The notes below the pieces were generated by a model. That model made no database searches, was not told the origin of the DNA, and saw only the letters and a list, made by a program, of their open reading frames with translations. This document shows, piece after piece, positions 11,379 to 24,600 of a stretch of DNA of 64,000 nt; the first letter of the stretch is position 1, and every line of letters begins with the position of its first letter. The DNA is from Cenococcum geophilum 1.58 (Eukaryota; Ascomycota; Dothideomycetes; Gloniales; Gloniaceae): NCBI GenBank assembly GCA_001692895.1, contig KV748181.1:744001-808000 (forward strand), given 5' to 3'. The translations under genes were made by a program, and so were the position numbers.

Positions 11379-14300
11379 AGCGACATACACGACAGCAACT
11401 ACCCATTTATATCCTAGTACGACCTGCTAAAAGGTTAGAAGTTAGGAATTACAAACTTATTACTAACTCTATATACTTATTTAAGTCTTAGTACAGTTTA
11501 CTAGAAGTTTATAGACGTGAATACAGACCTTTATAGAAACCCCTACCCTTTTGCGAACTACTATAGACCTATTAATTGCCTCTACGGACCGTTACAAGAC
11601 CTTTACGGAACCCCCTACCCTCCTACAAACCATTACGGACCTATTAATTAATTTTACGGACTGTTATAAAACCTCCCACACCTACTATAAGCTACTACTA
11701 CTCGCTACGCACTATACTATATAGTATAGCAAATACAAGCAAGTAGATTAATAAAGGTTAAGAGAAATAGAGATAAGAAGTTAACCTTACGTCTATAACT
11801 AACGTTAACAACTATATTAAATACAAAATCCTTAAATATAGATATTTTAAGCTTATAAATAACAACCTGTGGGAGCAATATAAGGAAGACTTTACGGACT
11901 TTATAGAAGCTATTCTTAAGGCTTACAACCCTATTACTATCTATAACCTATAAACCCTTTTACGTTACTAAGGTATATAGGTTAAAAGGGATAAACAAGT
12001 TACTATTATATAGTCCTTATATAATATAATATATAAAGAAGACCAAACGGAATAGACTAAAGAGCAGATCTTAGATTATATTAAAACCAGCAACCTCTTT
12101 GCCTCCTTTAAACTTAATAAAATCTCTAGCCTTATAGCTAACCCATTTAACCAAATTTGTCCTACAGACCTAAGTAGCTTTAAAATTAATTTTACTAGCT
12201 AAAGTATACCTAGTACTTAAGTTACGGACTATAATACCCCCGTAAACCAAAATACGGACTAAAACCCTCCCGTTGCTTAAGTTATAGATCTATAAATTAC
12301 CTAAGTAAAGACCTATGGTAAGGAACTAGCTAACCTAGCTAAGCTTTATACCAACAAATCTAAGTATAGCGGTAAAAACGATAACTTTAACTTTAAACTA
12401 ACTATCTTTACGGACCTCTATTAGAAGGCTAATATTCCTAAATAAAAGTTTAGCTAAGCCTACTCTACTATACTACGTGGCCTAGCCCTTAACCACTATT
12501 ATACTAACCTCAAAAGTAACCCCTATAGTGTTCCCTTTAATAAGCTATATAAGGCTATATGTAACTACTTTAAAGGGCTAGAATATAAGCGTAATATCCT
12601 TATACAATAGAATGCGATTAAGTTATGGACCGTAATTAATAAAAATACCAAAAAATTAACTATAGAGTACCTGTAAATCCATATTAAAGACCTCCGGCAC
12701 CTATAGCACAGCCTTAATATTAAGCTTTAAATAGACAACTTCCTATATAACAAACTTATTACGGCCTACTAAAAAGTAGAGCCCTATAAATATGCCTATT
12801 GTAAGCCTATAGACATATTAACTAGCCTTATTAACGATTTACGGTCCTCTATTATAATATACAAAGTCTTAAACCCGCTAGATAGTACTTAAGCCTTTAT
12901 TACGGACTTGCAAAATCTATAAACTAACTTAGATACCTACTTTACGGACCGCCGCTACCGCCAGCAGTACCCGCACCGACTAAGTCCTACCTATAACCCC
13001 TATAACAACTCCCGTATAAAAGTATACCCCTATAAATAAACTAACCAGAAGTGCTTTATATATAGTAAGGAAGGATATTAGTTTATAAGGTATACCTAGG
13101 AAGAATATAACAAGTCTAAGAAGAGACTTAATAGCTAGATTAACTAGTTTATCTTAGACTATAAAGGAGAGGAAGTAGAGAAGTCTCTTAACGAGTTAAT
13201 AGAAGCCCTTATAATTAACTTTAACTTAAACACTTAGGAATAGAAGACCTTAAAGATATTCCTAACTACCTTTAGACCTTTTACAGACGGCTAAGCCTTT
13301 AATATTATAACCGTATTAGCCGACCGCTCCTTTATACACTTAATTACACCTAAAAACTAGCCTATAAGCATACCCGTTAGACCCGTTATAGATATTATAG
13401 GCTATAAACAGGACCTATTTGCATATATTATCACAGAACGCTATACCCCTAAAGAATTCTATAGCGTTATAATTAATATAGGTGCCTCTAAGAAGTCTAC
13501 TACAGGTTACGGACAATACCTTATATATAAGACCACCACAAATAACAATACGGATATTAATACTACGTAAACTGAGGCCGTAAATATCTAATTTGGCATT
13601 AGCTTAACCGCATTAATTAAATTAGTCGCAGTTAAGACCCTAATTAGCCTAGTTAACTTCCACATAGTAAAAGCGGATACCCCTTTTCTACTTTATCTCG
13701 CGGATATAGATAGGTTACAGGTTTACTATAACAATATTACAGATACCCTAATTAGCCCTATAACTGCCCTAGGAAGCAAGCATATTACCCTACTAATTAT
13801 ATAATAATTCGGACACCTATTCCTTATATAGGGAGAGACTTTACAGACCTATATTTAGGAATCTTTTAACTATAACCTATGCTACCTTACTAGTACGGAA
13901 ATCCACCGCCTATATCGCCGTTTTGGCTACCTATTAGCTGAAGAGCTGTATAGAGTCCTTAAACGCTCTAGATATAACAACGTTAATAGGAAGGCAATTA
14001 ACCACCTAACTAAATACTGCTCCTTCTACTAGAAATACGGACGTTCCCTAGGCTAATTTAAGTTTACTCTTTATAAAGACCTTAATTTCAACCACTTAGT
14101 ATATATAAACATTATGTATATTAACGGCAGCCCAATATTATATATAATTAACGAGGCAACCCACTATTAAGCCGCCTGTTAGTTATAAAATATATTTATA
14201 AAACATACTTAGGATATTTTATAGACCTACTAAATTAATATATACGTTAGACTACCTAAGTACATCACCCACACCACTAGTAGGAACTTTATTAGCAAGG

Positions 14301-16911
14301 AATTCTAATAGTATGCTACGGCTATAGCTATTTTAATAAAAGCCGTTCTAGTTAAGGCGTACTAGTCCGTTGGACTTATTAAGCAAGCTTACTCCAGCTT
14401 TATAAAGAGCTTATTAGATTATTATGGACAAGTATAAGGACATCTAAAAGGAACTAGCTTTATAGATGGCTGTAAAAGCCATTAACGATACCGCTAGCTC
14501 TAACAGACTAGTACCTACCCTCTTAGTTTACGGAGCCTACCTAAGGATAAGTAACCTAGGCCCTTCTACTTTATTTATTATAGAACAAGCAGCTATAATA
14601 CAGAAGGTAATAGCTAAAATAGTTAAATTACGGGCCAAACAAGCTGTTAATAGCGCCCTATATTACCGTAACGGACCTAATATAACCTTAGTTTATAACC
14701 TTTTACTTAATTCTAAAGTCCTTATATAGCGTAAGAGCGGCAACTAGACTGGACCTTATCGCCTACTAGCTGTAGAAGACGAAATATACTATATATAACT
14801 TCCTAGCGGACTAACTAACTTTAGAAGCACCTCCGTAAAACCCTACTTTCGGTCCAAAAATACCTATACCGTTAAACTGGATAAACTAGAAGCACCTACT
14901 AAACCAGATAAACTAGAAGCACCTACTAAACTAGATAAACTAGAAGCACCCCTACCTACTTTAGAAGTCCCTTAGAAACCCATTAAACCTGCTATAAAGC
15001 GCGGTTAAGGACGTCCCTAAAAGTACCCTATAACTAAGAACCCCATAATAAAGAATTACCTAACCTCCGCAGGTACATCCGTAAGGCAACTTCTACCTAC
15101 AGATATATTAGTTTTAGTATAGGAAACACTTTTTACGGACTTATAACATAAGGAGATTAATGGATTACTTAAAAAGGGTATTTTTACGGCTATAATAGAG
15201 AAAGACGTTCCGTAAGGCGTCCGTATATTTAACTTACGCTTTATTAACAAAATTAAGCACCCTAGTACTAATAAAGCCTTTAAAAAATTAAGGCTTATTA
15301 TATAAGCTTATAATAACTAGGGAAAGGACTTAGTCCTTATACAATTGCCTATAATTTAACGGGTTAGTTAATAAATTATACTTATACTTACGCCTAGACT
15401 ATAGCAAACTAAACCTATAGCCCTCTACTTATAGGATATCTCGTAAGCCTATATACAGTCTAATACCTACCTAAGTAGAGATATCTTTATACAACTACCC
15501 CTTAAGCTTAATTTGCAACTAGGAACAATTTTATAGGTTATAAAACTACTTTACGGAGTACCAAAAGCTAGAAACCACTAGTTTAAGATATATTACTAGC
15601 ATTACGTCCATAAACTTAGGATAGAGCAGTCGACCTATAACCCCTACCTTTTATACACCCTATTAAATAGCCTTAGTATTATTAGACTCTAAATAGATAA
15701 TACTCTCTTTTTAGCAGACCGGACCTTTGTAGATACTAAAGAGACTAAACTATAAGAAGCTAAGTTCTTAGTAAAACCGCGAGAGTAGTTAACTAAGTAA
15801 ACTCCAATTAAGTTTAACGGAGGCTTAATTATATAAAAGGGCAACCTAATCTAGCTAACTTAGGAACACTAAGCTTAAAACCTAAGGCTTATTATAGTAA
15901 AGCCTACGGACCTTACTAGCTCCCGCGAAGAAACCTATAAAACCGTAAATATAAAGGACTAATACGTCGCTTAACGCGTAAGAGGCGCCTATATTACTAT
16001 AGTCTGCCAACCTAAATCTACCTATAATTTATCCTTTACGGCCTAGGCAATAAATCTATAAGAGGAAAATATTAAGCAGCTTAATAAGCGTATTTAGTGG
16101 CAAATTAACAATATAATAAGAGGACTTACTTTTATACCACTAGACCTAAATTCCCTTAGCGTAATAGTATTTATAAACGCCTCCTTCGCTAATAATAGAG
16201 ACCTATTATTATAAATTGGCTTTATAATTGTACTTATGGACCGTAATTAGGACGCAAATATACTATATTAATCTTTAATTAAATATAAACAGGTAACCCG
16301 TAGCGTACTAGCTTCTAAACTATATATACTAGCCTATGGCTTTAATATAGCAGCCGCAATCAAGTTAACAATCTAGAAGATCCTATAATTGGAGTAATTA
16401 CCTTTAGTCCTATACACCGACTTAAAGTCCCTTTATAACTGCCTAGTTAAACTAGGTATAATATAGGAGAAGAGGCTTATAGTTAACCTAATATACTTAC
16501 GTTAGGCCTATAAACGACGTGAGATTACGGAGGTTAAATAGATTAGTAGCGGAGACAACCTAGTGGACGCTATAACTAAGGCAAAGCCGTATTAAGCTCT
16601 AAAACCCCTAATTAACATAAATAAGCTTAATCTAAAGGTTATAGAATGGGTAGAACGAGACTAATAGAGCACTTATGGTCTACTTACGGCCCGTCGGAAG
16701 GCCGTATGGTTTATTTACGGCCCGTTAAAAGGCCGTTCGGTTTATTTTACGGACCGTAAATAGGACTTACGGCCAGTTTAGAGTACCGTTTGGAAGGCAG
16801 CCCAGAAGGCACCTTGGGAGGGATTTCCTATATATTTCTTTTATATTTTACGGTTCTGTTAAAGCGATTACGGAGGTTATATTCAAGTAAGTCATTTTTA
16901 AGTGCCGCTAG
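11379..16911 (+). pseudogene. Copia C gag-pol remains
   Basis: Gag-like region from about 11770, corresponding to the gag of element E (shared residues such as LWEQYKEDF near 11870). A CCHC-like knuckle lies near 13045-13090, integrase at about 14000-14460, reverse transcriptase at about 15060-15900, and RNase H to about 16650. Gag and the integrase C-terminal stretch match E closely in order and wording. Fossil with dozens of breaks. Confidence 0.75.
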
Positions 16912-17131
16912 TGTATAATTATAGCACGTAGTATACCAAACACGTAGTTGCGTGTTTGGTGCACCAACTACTTAGGTGCTAACTAATTAGGGGGAGGCGC
17001 GTTAGTATATAGACTACGTAGTCTACCTTAATAGAATCGACAGTTACTACCATCTAAAAGAGCATACGATACTATACGTATTTCGTGCCCCTGGATATGA
17101 CTTACCTTATATTATTAAGTTAATATAAACA
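16912..17131 (+). repeat. 3' LTR of Copia C
   Basis: A 220-bp copy of 10664-10883. It is followed by the GACGT target duplication. Confidence 0.9.
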
Positions 17132-17978
17132 GACGTTAATAATAAAATGTAGTATAAAGTAAAGTAGATAAGCTATAATAAGACTACCTAGGAGCCGCTA
17201 TAGGAAAGGTACAGGAGTATTAAAAGAGATTAGGTTAGGTAGTATTAATAAAGAAGGATTATAAAAGAATAAGTTACTTAAGGGGGACCTAGGAGGAACA
17301 GCTACTAAGCTACTTAGACTTATTTCCTTCTCCATTAGCGAAAAGTCCGTCCTTTTATTATTAAGTTCCTATAAACCTTATTCTATAAGTTTTTACTTCT
17401 TAAAACAGACCTTCTTACGAACCTTCTTAAGATAAATTAAGCGAGTAGATATAGCAAGACGAGAGTTAAGGGCCCGCTGTTAAGTATTAGCAGCCTTATA
17501 CTCTGTATTATAAGAATAACAAAGTTCTACTAGCGCGATTAAGAGCTTATTATTAAGCTTTATAGTAGTAGATTAAATATAAAACCCTATAATAAATTAC
17601 TTAGGGAACTTAATAACTACTAAGAATAATAAAATATATATACTTAGCGTTAGAAATAGAGTGAACATTATAAGACGAATAAATATTTACTTTAGTGCAC
17701 TCTAAATATAAGGAGGGTTGCTAGAAGGAAGGACTTGCCAATATAATATAAACTAGACCCTCTTTTGTACAATAAGAATATAGAGATGGCATAATCTCAC
17801 TAAGAGACAATATAATAGTAACGGTATGAGACCGACGGGCTGTAGAAGAGAAAGAAATTGCTTTAGGTATAATAAATAATAATATTAACTAAATTAATTA
17901 GACGGATATTATACTTCTAGTAAATAACTTAAAGATGTTAGGAATCTTTAAAGATAAAGATAGAAAGAAGGGAGATAG
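17132..17978 (+). mobile_element. Gypsy B 3' internal part
   Basis: Resumption of element B after Copia C. The first about 150 bp read like a chromodomain segment (residues such as YKVKQISYNKTT). The remainder (about 17300-17960) is unassigned and ends in the polypurine tract beside the 3' LTR. Some of this part reads better on the minus strand, but I could not recognise a product. Confidence 0.6.
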
Positions 17979-18402
17979 TGTTACGGACGCTTTAAGTACA
18001 ATGTTATAACTACTAGGGGAAGAGTTAGAAGAAGCTAGTTAGTTAATAAGAGTACGGTTTAGGACGAATCTGGTAGAACTATATAACGAGGAATAGTAGT
18101 ATAAGTTATATAAGGTGATTTATATAATCTGTGTAATCTATATAATCTATAATAGAGTAAATAGAGTATATATATATTACGTATAAGAAGGATTTTATAG
18201 GAGTATAGTTGTATATTTAAGGACCCTTAGTCCCTACCTAGATAGTTCCTTCTTTATAGTAATTCTTAGAATATAATTAGAGTTAATCTATTAGGCAACC
18301 ACTCCACTAATTATTATTACGTTGTTAACTTTAATTTGCATTACCTATACACCTAGCCTATTAACAAGCCTATTGTAGTACTTGCTATAAGGTTCCGTTA
18401 CA
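17979..18402 (+). repeat. 3' LTR of Gypsy B
   Basis: A 424-bp LTR ending CCGTTACA, followed by the GTTAG target duplication at 18403-18407. Confidence 0.9.
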
Positions 18403-18797
18403 GTTAGCAGATTTATCTCTATATATTAGAGTTAAATTATATGCCTTAGTTAGACGTAATTAAGTTAGGTAACCTATATAGTTAATAGACTTCGTAAAGA
18501 AAGGCGTTAGTAACGTCGCTAATAGTTACGCCTTTAGTTAGGACGTAGTAGCGCTCTTTTATAAGTCGGTATATTATTATAAGGATGTTCTTATAGGTAC
18601 GGCTATATCGTTTATAGGGTAGTAGGTTAATAACGAAATCTATAGCGATATCTGCCTATTATTATATAGGTACTAGTAAAGGGTATAGTAGTCCTTAGTA
18701 CTTTATATTAAAGGCCTTAGCGCGCTTATAACTATAGTAGGCGTCTATAAAGCGTTTAACTAAGTCTATTATTTTTGGCTAAAAGTAATATTGGCTA
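18403..18797 (-). mobile_element. Gypsy A segment: integrase middle
   Basis: Short piece of the element A integrase between insertions B and the Tc1-like transposon. It continues the minus-strand integrase reading from 3929 and resumes again at 21642. Fossil. Confidence 0.65.
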
Positions 18798-18998
18798 CTG
18801 TCTGTTGCAAAAGATCGGTAACTCGCTTAGCACGCGAAAAAAAAACCGCACCCCACCCCACCAAAATTTGTATGAGGGGCAATTCTTTTAATTTTAACCA
18901 CCTATAATACGTTAACCACCTATTGTAAGTGCCCAAATATTAAAGCTGGCGCGTTACCTAATTAAGTCGATTATATAGAAATCTTGGTGTTGCGTCTT

Positions 18999-20498
18999 AT
19001 GGCGCCCCAACAGCAGCCTACTCGATCGTCGGGTCGTACTCCAAAGCCTCCCAAACGAAAGCGGGCTTAATCTATGCCTTCTTCTGCTATCTTATAGCCG
19101 CCTAGGAAGAAGTTAAAGAGGAAGGCGAAGGTAGCGAAGAAGAGATAGAAGATAATACTAGTACCGTTACCGTTACCGTCACCGTCACCGTCGCCGTTAA
19201 TGTCACCGTCTCCGTCGCCGGCAACGCCCGTAGAGCCTAAATCTGCAGATAAGGTTAATGAGGACGAGGATGAGAATACCAAGGAGCCTGTAGAGGTGGA
19301 AGATGAGGATGTAGACTCGCCGCTGTTGCCGTTGCTGCCGCCGCCTGCACGCTTTATAAGTGTTTAGAAGGTAGTTACAAGTAGTAAAAATAAGTCTCTT
19401 CCTGGCACAAAGTTAGCTGTATTTGATACCAAAAATATATACTACTTTAAGCTAGATCTGTGGCAGAACGAAACCGTATAACGTCTATTACCACGGAAGT
19501 TTAAGATTACTCAGCTCCAAGCTATTGCCTCCTATAAGAAGGGCCGGCGAGCCAACTGCTGCCCTTAAGATATTCGGTTAAGCGAGGATCTGAATTAAGC
19601 TCTTGCCATAATTAAGGAGTGGCACAAGCGCTGGCCGTTAAGGTCTCTATCCTTAAACTTTACCTTATATTTAGTTAAGGAGAAGGAGCTAGAGACTTAG
19701 GTTTCTGCTATGACTTTAAGTCAGCAAGTGGTTATTAGGCCTGTAGGCAGAAGGACAGCTATATAAGCTTAACTTACTAATCTACCTAATGTACTTACTG
19801 CTAAGGAGGCTTTTGGCAATAGAATGCCGGCAATTGTAGATAGGTAGCCTTGTATAAATATACATTGCCGTAATAAAGGCAAGACGTGCTAGTAGGATAA
19901 GAAGTTGCCCGACTTACCCGATACTGTAATTAACTATTATCCTATTAGTACAGAAAACTTCTAGCGGTGGAATAAGGAGCTTCTCTCTGGTGACTCTACT
20001 ATTGAGCAGCCGTTGCAACATCTTATTATTAACTTGGTTAACTATAGGGAGAGGAGTTGAAAAAGCCGGAAGGAGCAGGTGGTAGAGAAGGAAAATTCTA
20101 CTATGTTGTATCTTGAGAAGCTTGCGTTAGTTATGCTTGTAAAGGAGCTTAAATCTTTAGGTTAAAATCCTTACCTTCCTTAATATTCTCCGCCATATTT
20201 GAACGTCGAAGCACCCTAAAACTTAAGCCCCGTTTAGTCGGAGACAGATCTAGTTAAGCTACTTAGCTAGCTCTTTAAGTGGCTGGCTAACCAGCTAGAG
20301 TTTAATAGCGAGAGGTAGAGGGCTATTTTGGAGCCAATTAAGGATAAGTTGGTAGAGGAAGAATGGAATATTAACTCGTTAAAGTTATAGAAGCTAGGTA
20401 AAGGCATAACGTCAGAGCAGTGGGAGACCTACAGCTTTAAGATTGGAACGCTATATAGAATTAGGCCTCTAATCTTAAAGTTTAAGCGATTAAGATAG
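18999..20498 (+). pseudogene. Unrecognised 499-codon cargo gene of the Tc1-like transposon
   Basis: A single plus-strand frame from ATG (18999) to TAG (20498) with no frameshift over 1.5 kb. It is broken by about twenty in-frame stops, nearly all TAG/TAA (from Gln/Trp codons) plus one TGA (from Arg), the pattern RIP produces. Layout: basic Pro/Lys-rich N-terminus (about residues 1-50), a Ser-Pro repeat near residues 55-75, an acidic stretch (about 85-110), then a folded-looking region. That region holds FDTKNIYYFKLDLW near residue 145 and a Cys cluster (C-I-N-I-H-C-x5-C) near residues 287-296; an alpha-helical C-terminal half follows. I do not recognise the family. It could be a nuclear DNA-binding accessory protein or a captured host gene. 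The antisense frame at 19067-19282 is a shadow. Confidence 0.65.
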
Positions 20499-20513
20499 TG
20501 TCTATCTATTAAT

Positions 20514-21520
20514 CTACAATATATCCTGCTTCTTGGAAGTGAGCTCCTGCGTGCGTACTATATACTTGACTGATAGCAAAATGTAAAAAGCTCTTAAAGC
20601 TCTTAAAGTCCTTAACTAGTCGCTGGTTCCTTCTAATCTATGCCTTAATATTACTAAACGTAGCCTTAATAGGATTATAATCTGGCGAGTATAGTGGTAG
20701 GAACTTTAGTAAGACGCCGTGTTGCTTACAAAGCTCTTAGAGCCGTGTTAATTTATGGATTACGGCGTTATTAAGAATAAGGACTGATTGTGGCCCTAGA
20801 TATAGCGTATAATAAGGTAGTACCTAATCCTCTATAAAGGCTTTAAATATCGCAGAGGTAATAGAGCCTTGAAAGATGAGGTAGCTGAGATATCCGTTAA
20901 CTGCTAACGCTAGTAGAATGCTCTACCTCTCTAACCTTTTGAGTACGCGTGCTATACCATATATAGTCCCTTCTGGTGACTAGCCGTACTTTCTATCACT
21001 AGTTCTTTTATTTGCTGCCGACTTATTAAGAAATATAAGCTGCTCTACTATCTAGCTCTTCTGTATACTAATCCAGGCGTTACAGAGGGGAGCGCTTCTT
21101 TGAGCCGCCCGAGCTGTAACCGCCTTCCGTGACCAGAAAGCTCTCTTAAGAGTACAGTAGGCAGTTGCAGTAGAGACTTAAATATCAAATTCGTTAAATA
21201 GGAAAGTCTGCATCTTATCTAGATACGCTGTTGGCTGATCTTTAAGGAAGTCGAGAAGGCGCTGTATAAGTAGTTAGTAAAAAGCTCAACACTATGGCTG
21301 TATATATTACCATCTCTTAATAAGGTAGTAGAGCTCTCGGTCGACCTTAAACCACGGTAGGAGGCGCGTACGGTTCGCCCTAAATATTAAGGTTTAATCG
21401 CATCTTATAAATTGTCTTCTTAGCCACCTTTACAGCATCCGCAATAGCTGGTACCGCCTTACCAGCTTTAATACGAATCCTAATTCTATGAACAACTTCA
21501 TCTGGAAGGCGGCGGCCCAT
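20514..21520 (-). pseudogene. Tc1/mariner-type transposase (DDE_3), inactivated
   Basis: Minus-strand reading from ATG (21518-21520) to TAG (20514-20516). The N-terminus has a helix-turn-helix-like region (GRRLPDEVVHRIRIRIKAGK), followed by the linker motif with GRPR. The catalytic core shows RTSDRKYG, a LILNNAVIH block and LPLYSPDYNPI. At least one frame change (between about 21260 and 21380) and many stops break it. The usual Asp-Glu before RTSDRKYG reads Asn-Lys, and the Asp of the LILDN motif reads Asn, both G-to-A effects of RIP. Dead copy. Confidence 0.82.
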
Positions 21521-21641
21521 AATAACTTCAATTGTAGTGGTTAAAATTAAAAGAATTGCTCCTTATACAAATTTTGGTGGGGGAGGGGGGTGCGGATTTT
21601 TTCGCGTGCTAAGCGAGTTACCGATCTTTTGCAACAGACAG

Positions 21642-24600
21642 TAAGAAGTTTATAGGTTTCTTTTTTACCTAGGTAGCCGCTTAATCAGAGGTTATAGGCT
21701 ATTTAGATTAGTTACCGTTATAAATTTTCTAAATTGGGGATAAATAGGCGGCCTCTATAATAGAGCCTGTTCTCTTTTACTTCTAAGGCTGCTATATTAA
21801 TCTAGCCTAAGCTTTAGAGGTTAGTAAATAGCGCATAGGCACTAGCGGTCTTTGCGGTAATAAGTTAATATAGTAATAGGTTAATAGAAGTGTTATATAC
21901 CATAGTAATAAGCTTATTAATTTTAGGAGGTAACTTTAGTTTTATAGTATAAAGCTAAGGTATAGTTAGCTCTATTATAGATAATATGCCTAGGGCCAAA
22001 TTTTATACTTTTAGGATTATTTATTATTAGAACTAATTATAGGGGTTATCTTTAAACTAAGGAAGGTCTTATAAGCGGCGTATTAGGCTATTAGGTTTAG
22101 TACCTTATACTTCTAGTTTATATATAATTTTAAAGTTAAAACTAGAGAGGAACTTGTTCTAATATACTTAGCGTTAGTTTAGCTACTTTATAGTTATAAA
22201 GTACTTAAGGTTACGATAGTCTGTAAGGACTTTAGTTAGCTAATTAGGCTCTACTAAGGAAAGTTCTAGTTAGAATTCTTTAAACGCTTATATAATTATA
22301 AGGAGTTCTTTATTATAGATCTTATAGTTATGCTCTTATAATATAAGCTTAGATAAGTAAAATACGACTAGGTAAAGGAAACTATTATTGCCTATTTAAG
22401 AAAAGACGCCTATATTAACGTAGTCTAAGGAGTTAGTTTTAAGATAGAGCTGTTATCTTAGTGTAAAGTAAGCTAGAATAGATGCTTTAGTAAAGGCATT
22501 TTTAAGGTCTTAGAACGCCTTCTTATATTTAGGCATCTAGGTAAAGTATAGGTATGTTTTTCTTCTTTTTATAAAAAGGCCCTTTATTTATATTATTGAT
22601 ATAAATAGTGCTACTATATCTAAGAAGTTATATATAAATTTCTAATAGAAGTTAGTAAAACTAAAGAAGGCTTATACGTCCTTAATGCAGTTAGGGGCTT
22701 ACTATTTAGTAATTATATATACCTTCTTAGGGTCTATACAGACACCCTTAGTAGTAATAATTAGTTTAAAGTATTTTACTTCTATAACTAAGAATTCGCA
22801 CTTCTTTAAATTAATATAAAGTTCTATATCGCTAAGGCGCTATAGGACCTTTTAAATATATTCGGTATACTTAAAAGGGTTATCGCTATAAATAAGTATA
22901 TTTTTTAGGTACGTAGAGCAGAAGCTATTAAGGTAGTCCTATAAGGCGTTATTAATATAGCTTTAGAAGGTGCCTGGGCCGTTATATATGCTAAAGGGCA
23001 TAACGGTATATTTAAATTAGCCAAAATGTAATATAAATGCGGTTTTTTATTTATTACCTTCCTATATTTAAAGATAGTTAAAGGCGGCGATAATATTAAG
23101 CTTAGTATAGATTTTAGCTTAATTAAGCCGCTTAAGGGTCTTATATATAAGCGGTACTAGGTATTAGTTTTTAATTATAATAGCGTTAAGTCCTTTATAA
23201 TCTATATAGAATTAAATACCTCCTTTTAGCTTCTTAACAAGAAGGATAGGGGTGGCTGCTAGTAATATGCTAGGACAAATAAATCCTTTATTAAGGTGCT
23301 TATTAATATACTTTTTTATAACTAGAAGTTTATCTTTTAATATTAAGTAAAGTCTCTTATAAGGTAGCATTTTTCCTTATTTAATATTAATGGTATAGTT
23401 ATTAGGTTAATATAGGGGGAGTATATCTGCGCCCTTTTATAAGTATATATTAGTAAAGTTATAGTACCTCTTAGGGAGGAGCTTGCGGAGTTTTTCGTTA
23501 GTAAATCCTTTTTTAAGCTTTATAAACTTCTTAAAGTCTAAAGATAAAAGTCCGTAAAGTTCTATAGAGGCGTTATTTTCTAGAAGGTTAACTATATCTA
23601 TTTTATTACTATAGAGGACATAGTCTTATTCTTTATTAAGCTTATATAGTTATAATTAGGAAGCTATAGTAATGGTTTAACCTTTTTTATATAATATACG
23701 GTAAAAGGCCAGGGCGCTTATATAGTAGTAGTTGGTTATAAGTAGGGTAATAAGGGGTTTCTTAGGTTAATATCCTAGGGAGTAAATAAAGGTGGCTAGG
23801 CTATGCCCTAGGCAAGTCTCTCTATAGTATTTAAAGTTAAAGGTTATTTCTCTCTTCTTTTAGTTAATAGTAGGGTTATATTATTTAAACTAGTTTATTT
23901 TAAGGATAATAGGGTAGTTAGTAAGTGGTATAATATAGGCCTAGAGTTCTTCCTAGTGCCTATTTATATCTAGGTAAAGTTATACCATATAGGTAATCGT
24001 CTATATAGTATAATTACTATTAGCGAGTTATAGGGCGTAGGCTTTAGTAAGGGGTAAGGTAGATAGGTTATAAGTACGCACAAATTAGGTATTTATAAAT
24101 TTATTAATAGCTTCGCAATTAATTATAGAATGGCTTTTATATTATTTTTTAGCAGTAGTTCCTATTATAGGTAAAACTATCTATTTCTATCTATTTATTT
24201 TTACTAATTTATCTATTAAGTAAGCTAATATATAAATCCCTCCGTTATTAGGGCGTTCTAACCCGCGACTTAGAGCTAGGACTTAGCGTTTTTCGCTTCT
24301 ATATCTAACTCTACTGCTATTACTATGTCTTTATCTTATATGGTAGTAATATATAATAACGTATTTAGTATTTGGGGTATTAGGTTAGGTATTAGGCGGT
24401 AGCTACTAAAACTAGCTATTAGGTAGTTTAGGTTATTATAATAATAGCCCCCTTAATAGTATTTATAGTAGCGTTCTAGTTTCCAAAGTAGCTTACGCTC
24501 TCTATTTAGGAGTTTTTATAAAAAGGTTAGTATAGGGAGGTTAATATTAGCTCTAGTAGTATTTAAGGTAGTAAGCGTTAGTGGCTTAGTGTGTATAGGT

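Larger units (their letters stand above)
10664..17131 (+). mobile_element. Copia element C (old copy) carrying a MITE
   Basis: A plus-strand Copia retrotransposon with 220-bp LTRs (10664-10883 and 16912-17131) and exact target duplication GACGT (10659-10663 and 17132-17136). LTR and leader sequences show it is the same family as element E (36090-42359), whose LTRs are about 50 bp longer. Internal order: gag, zinc knuckle, protease, integrase, RT, RNase H. It is broken by dozens of RIP-type changes and contains a foldback MITE in its untranslated leader. Confidence 0.9.
3930..18402 (+). mobile_element. Gypsy element B with nested Copia C and a solo LTR
   Basis: A plus-strand Gypsy element with two 424-bp LTRs (3930-4353 and 17979-18402) and an exact 5-bp target duplication GTTAG (3925-3929 and 18403-18407). 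A clear polypurine tract (aaagatagaaagaagggaga) precedes the 3' LTR. Removing the solo LTR and Copia C leaves about 7.8 kb. Order: gag, aspartic protease, reverse transcriptase, RNase H, integrase, chromodomain-like segment. It is heavily RIP-mutated and broken in dozens of places. Confidence 0.88.
18798..21641 (-). mobile_element. Tc1/mariner-like transposon with two convergent genes
   Basis: A 2844-bp element with terminal inverted repeats of about 105 bp (18798-18902 and 21537-21641). The outermost stretch of about 42 bp is identical in both arms. TA flanks both ends (18796-18797 and 21642-21643). It contains a minus-strand Tc1-type transposase (20514-21520) and a long plus-strand reading frame (18999-20498) whose ends nearly touch. 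Typical fungal Tc1/mariner elements are 1.3-2 kb with transposase alone, so the second gene and the size are unusual. It lies within Gypsy A. Confidence 0.9.

Noticed and set aside
19067-19282. 71-codon antisense frame rich in Gly/Asp
   Set aside because: It is the shadow of the Ser-Pro repeat and acidic stretch of the plus-strand cargo frame.
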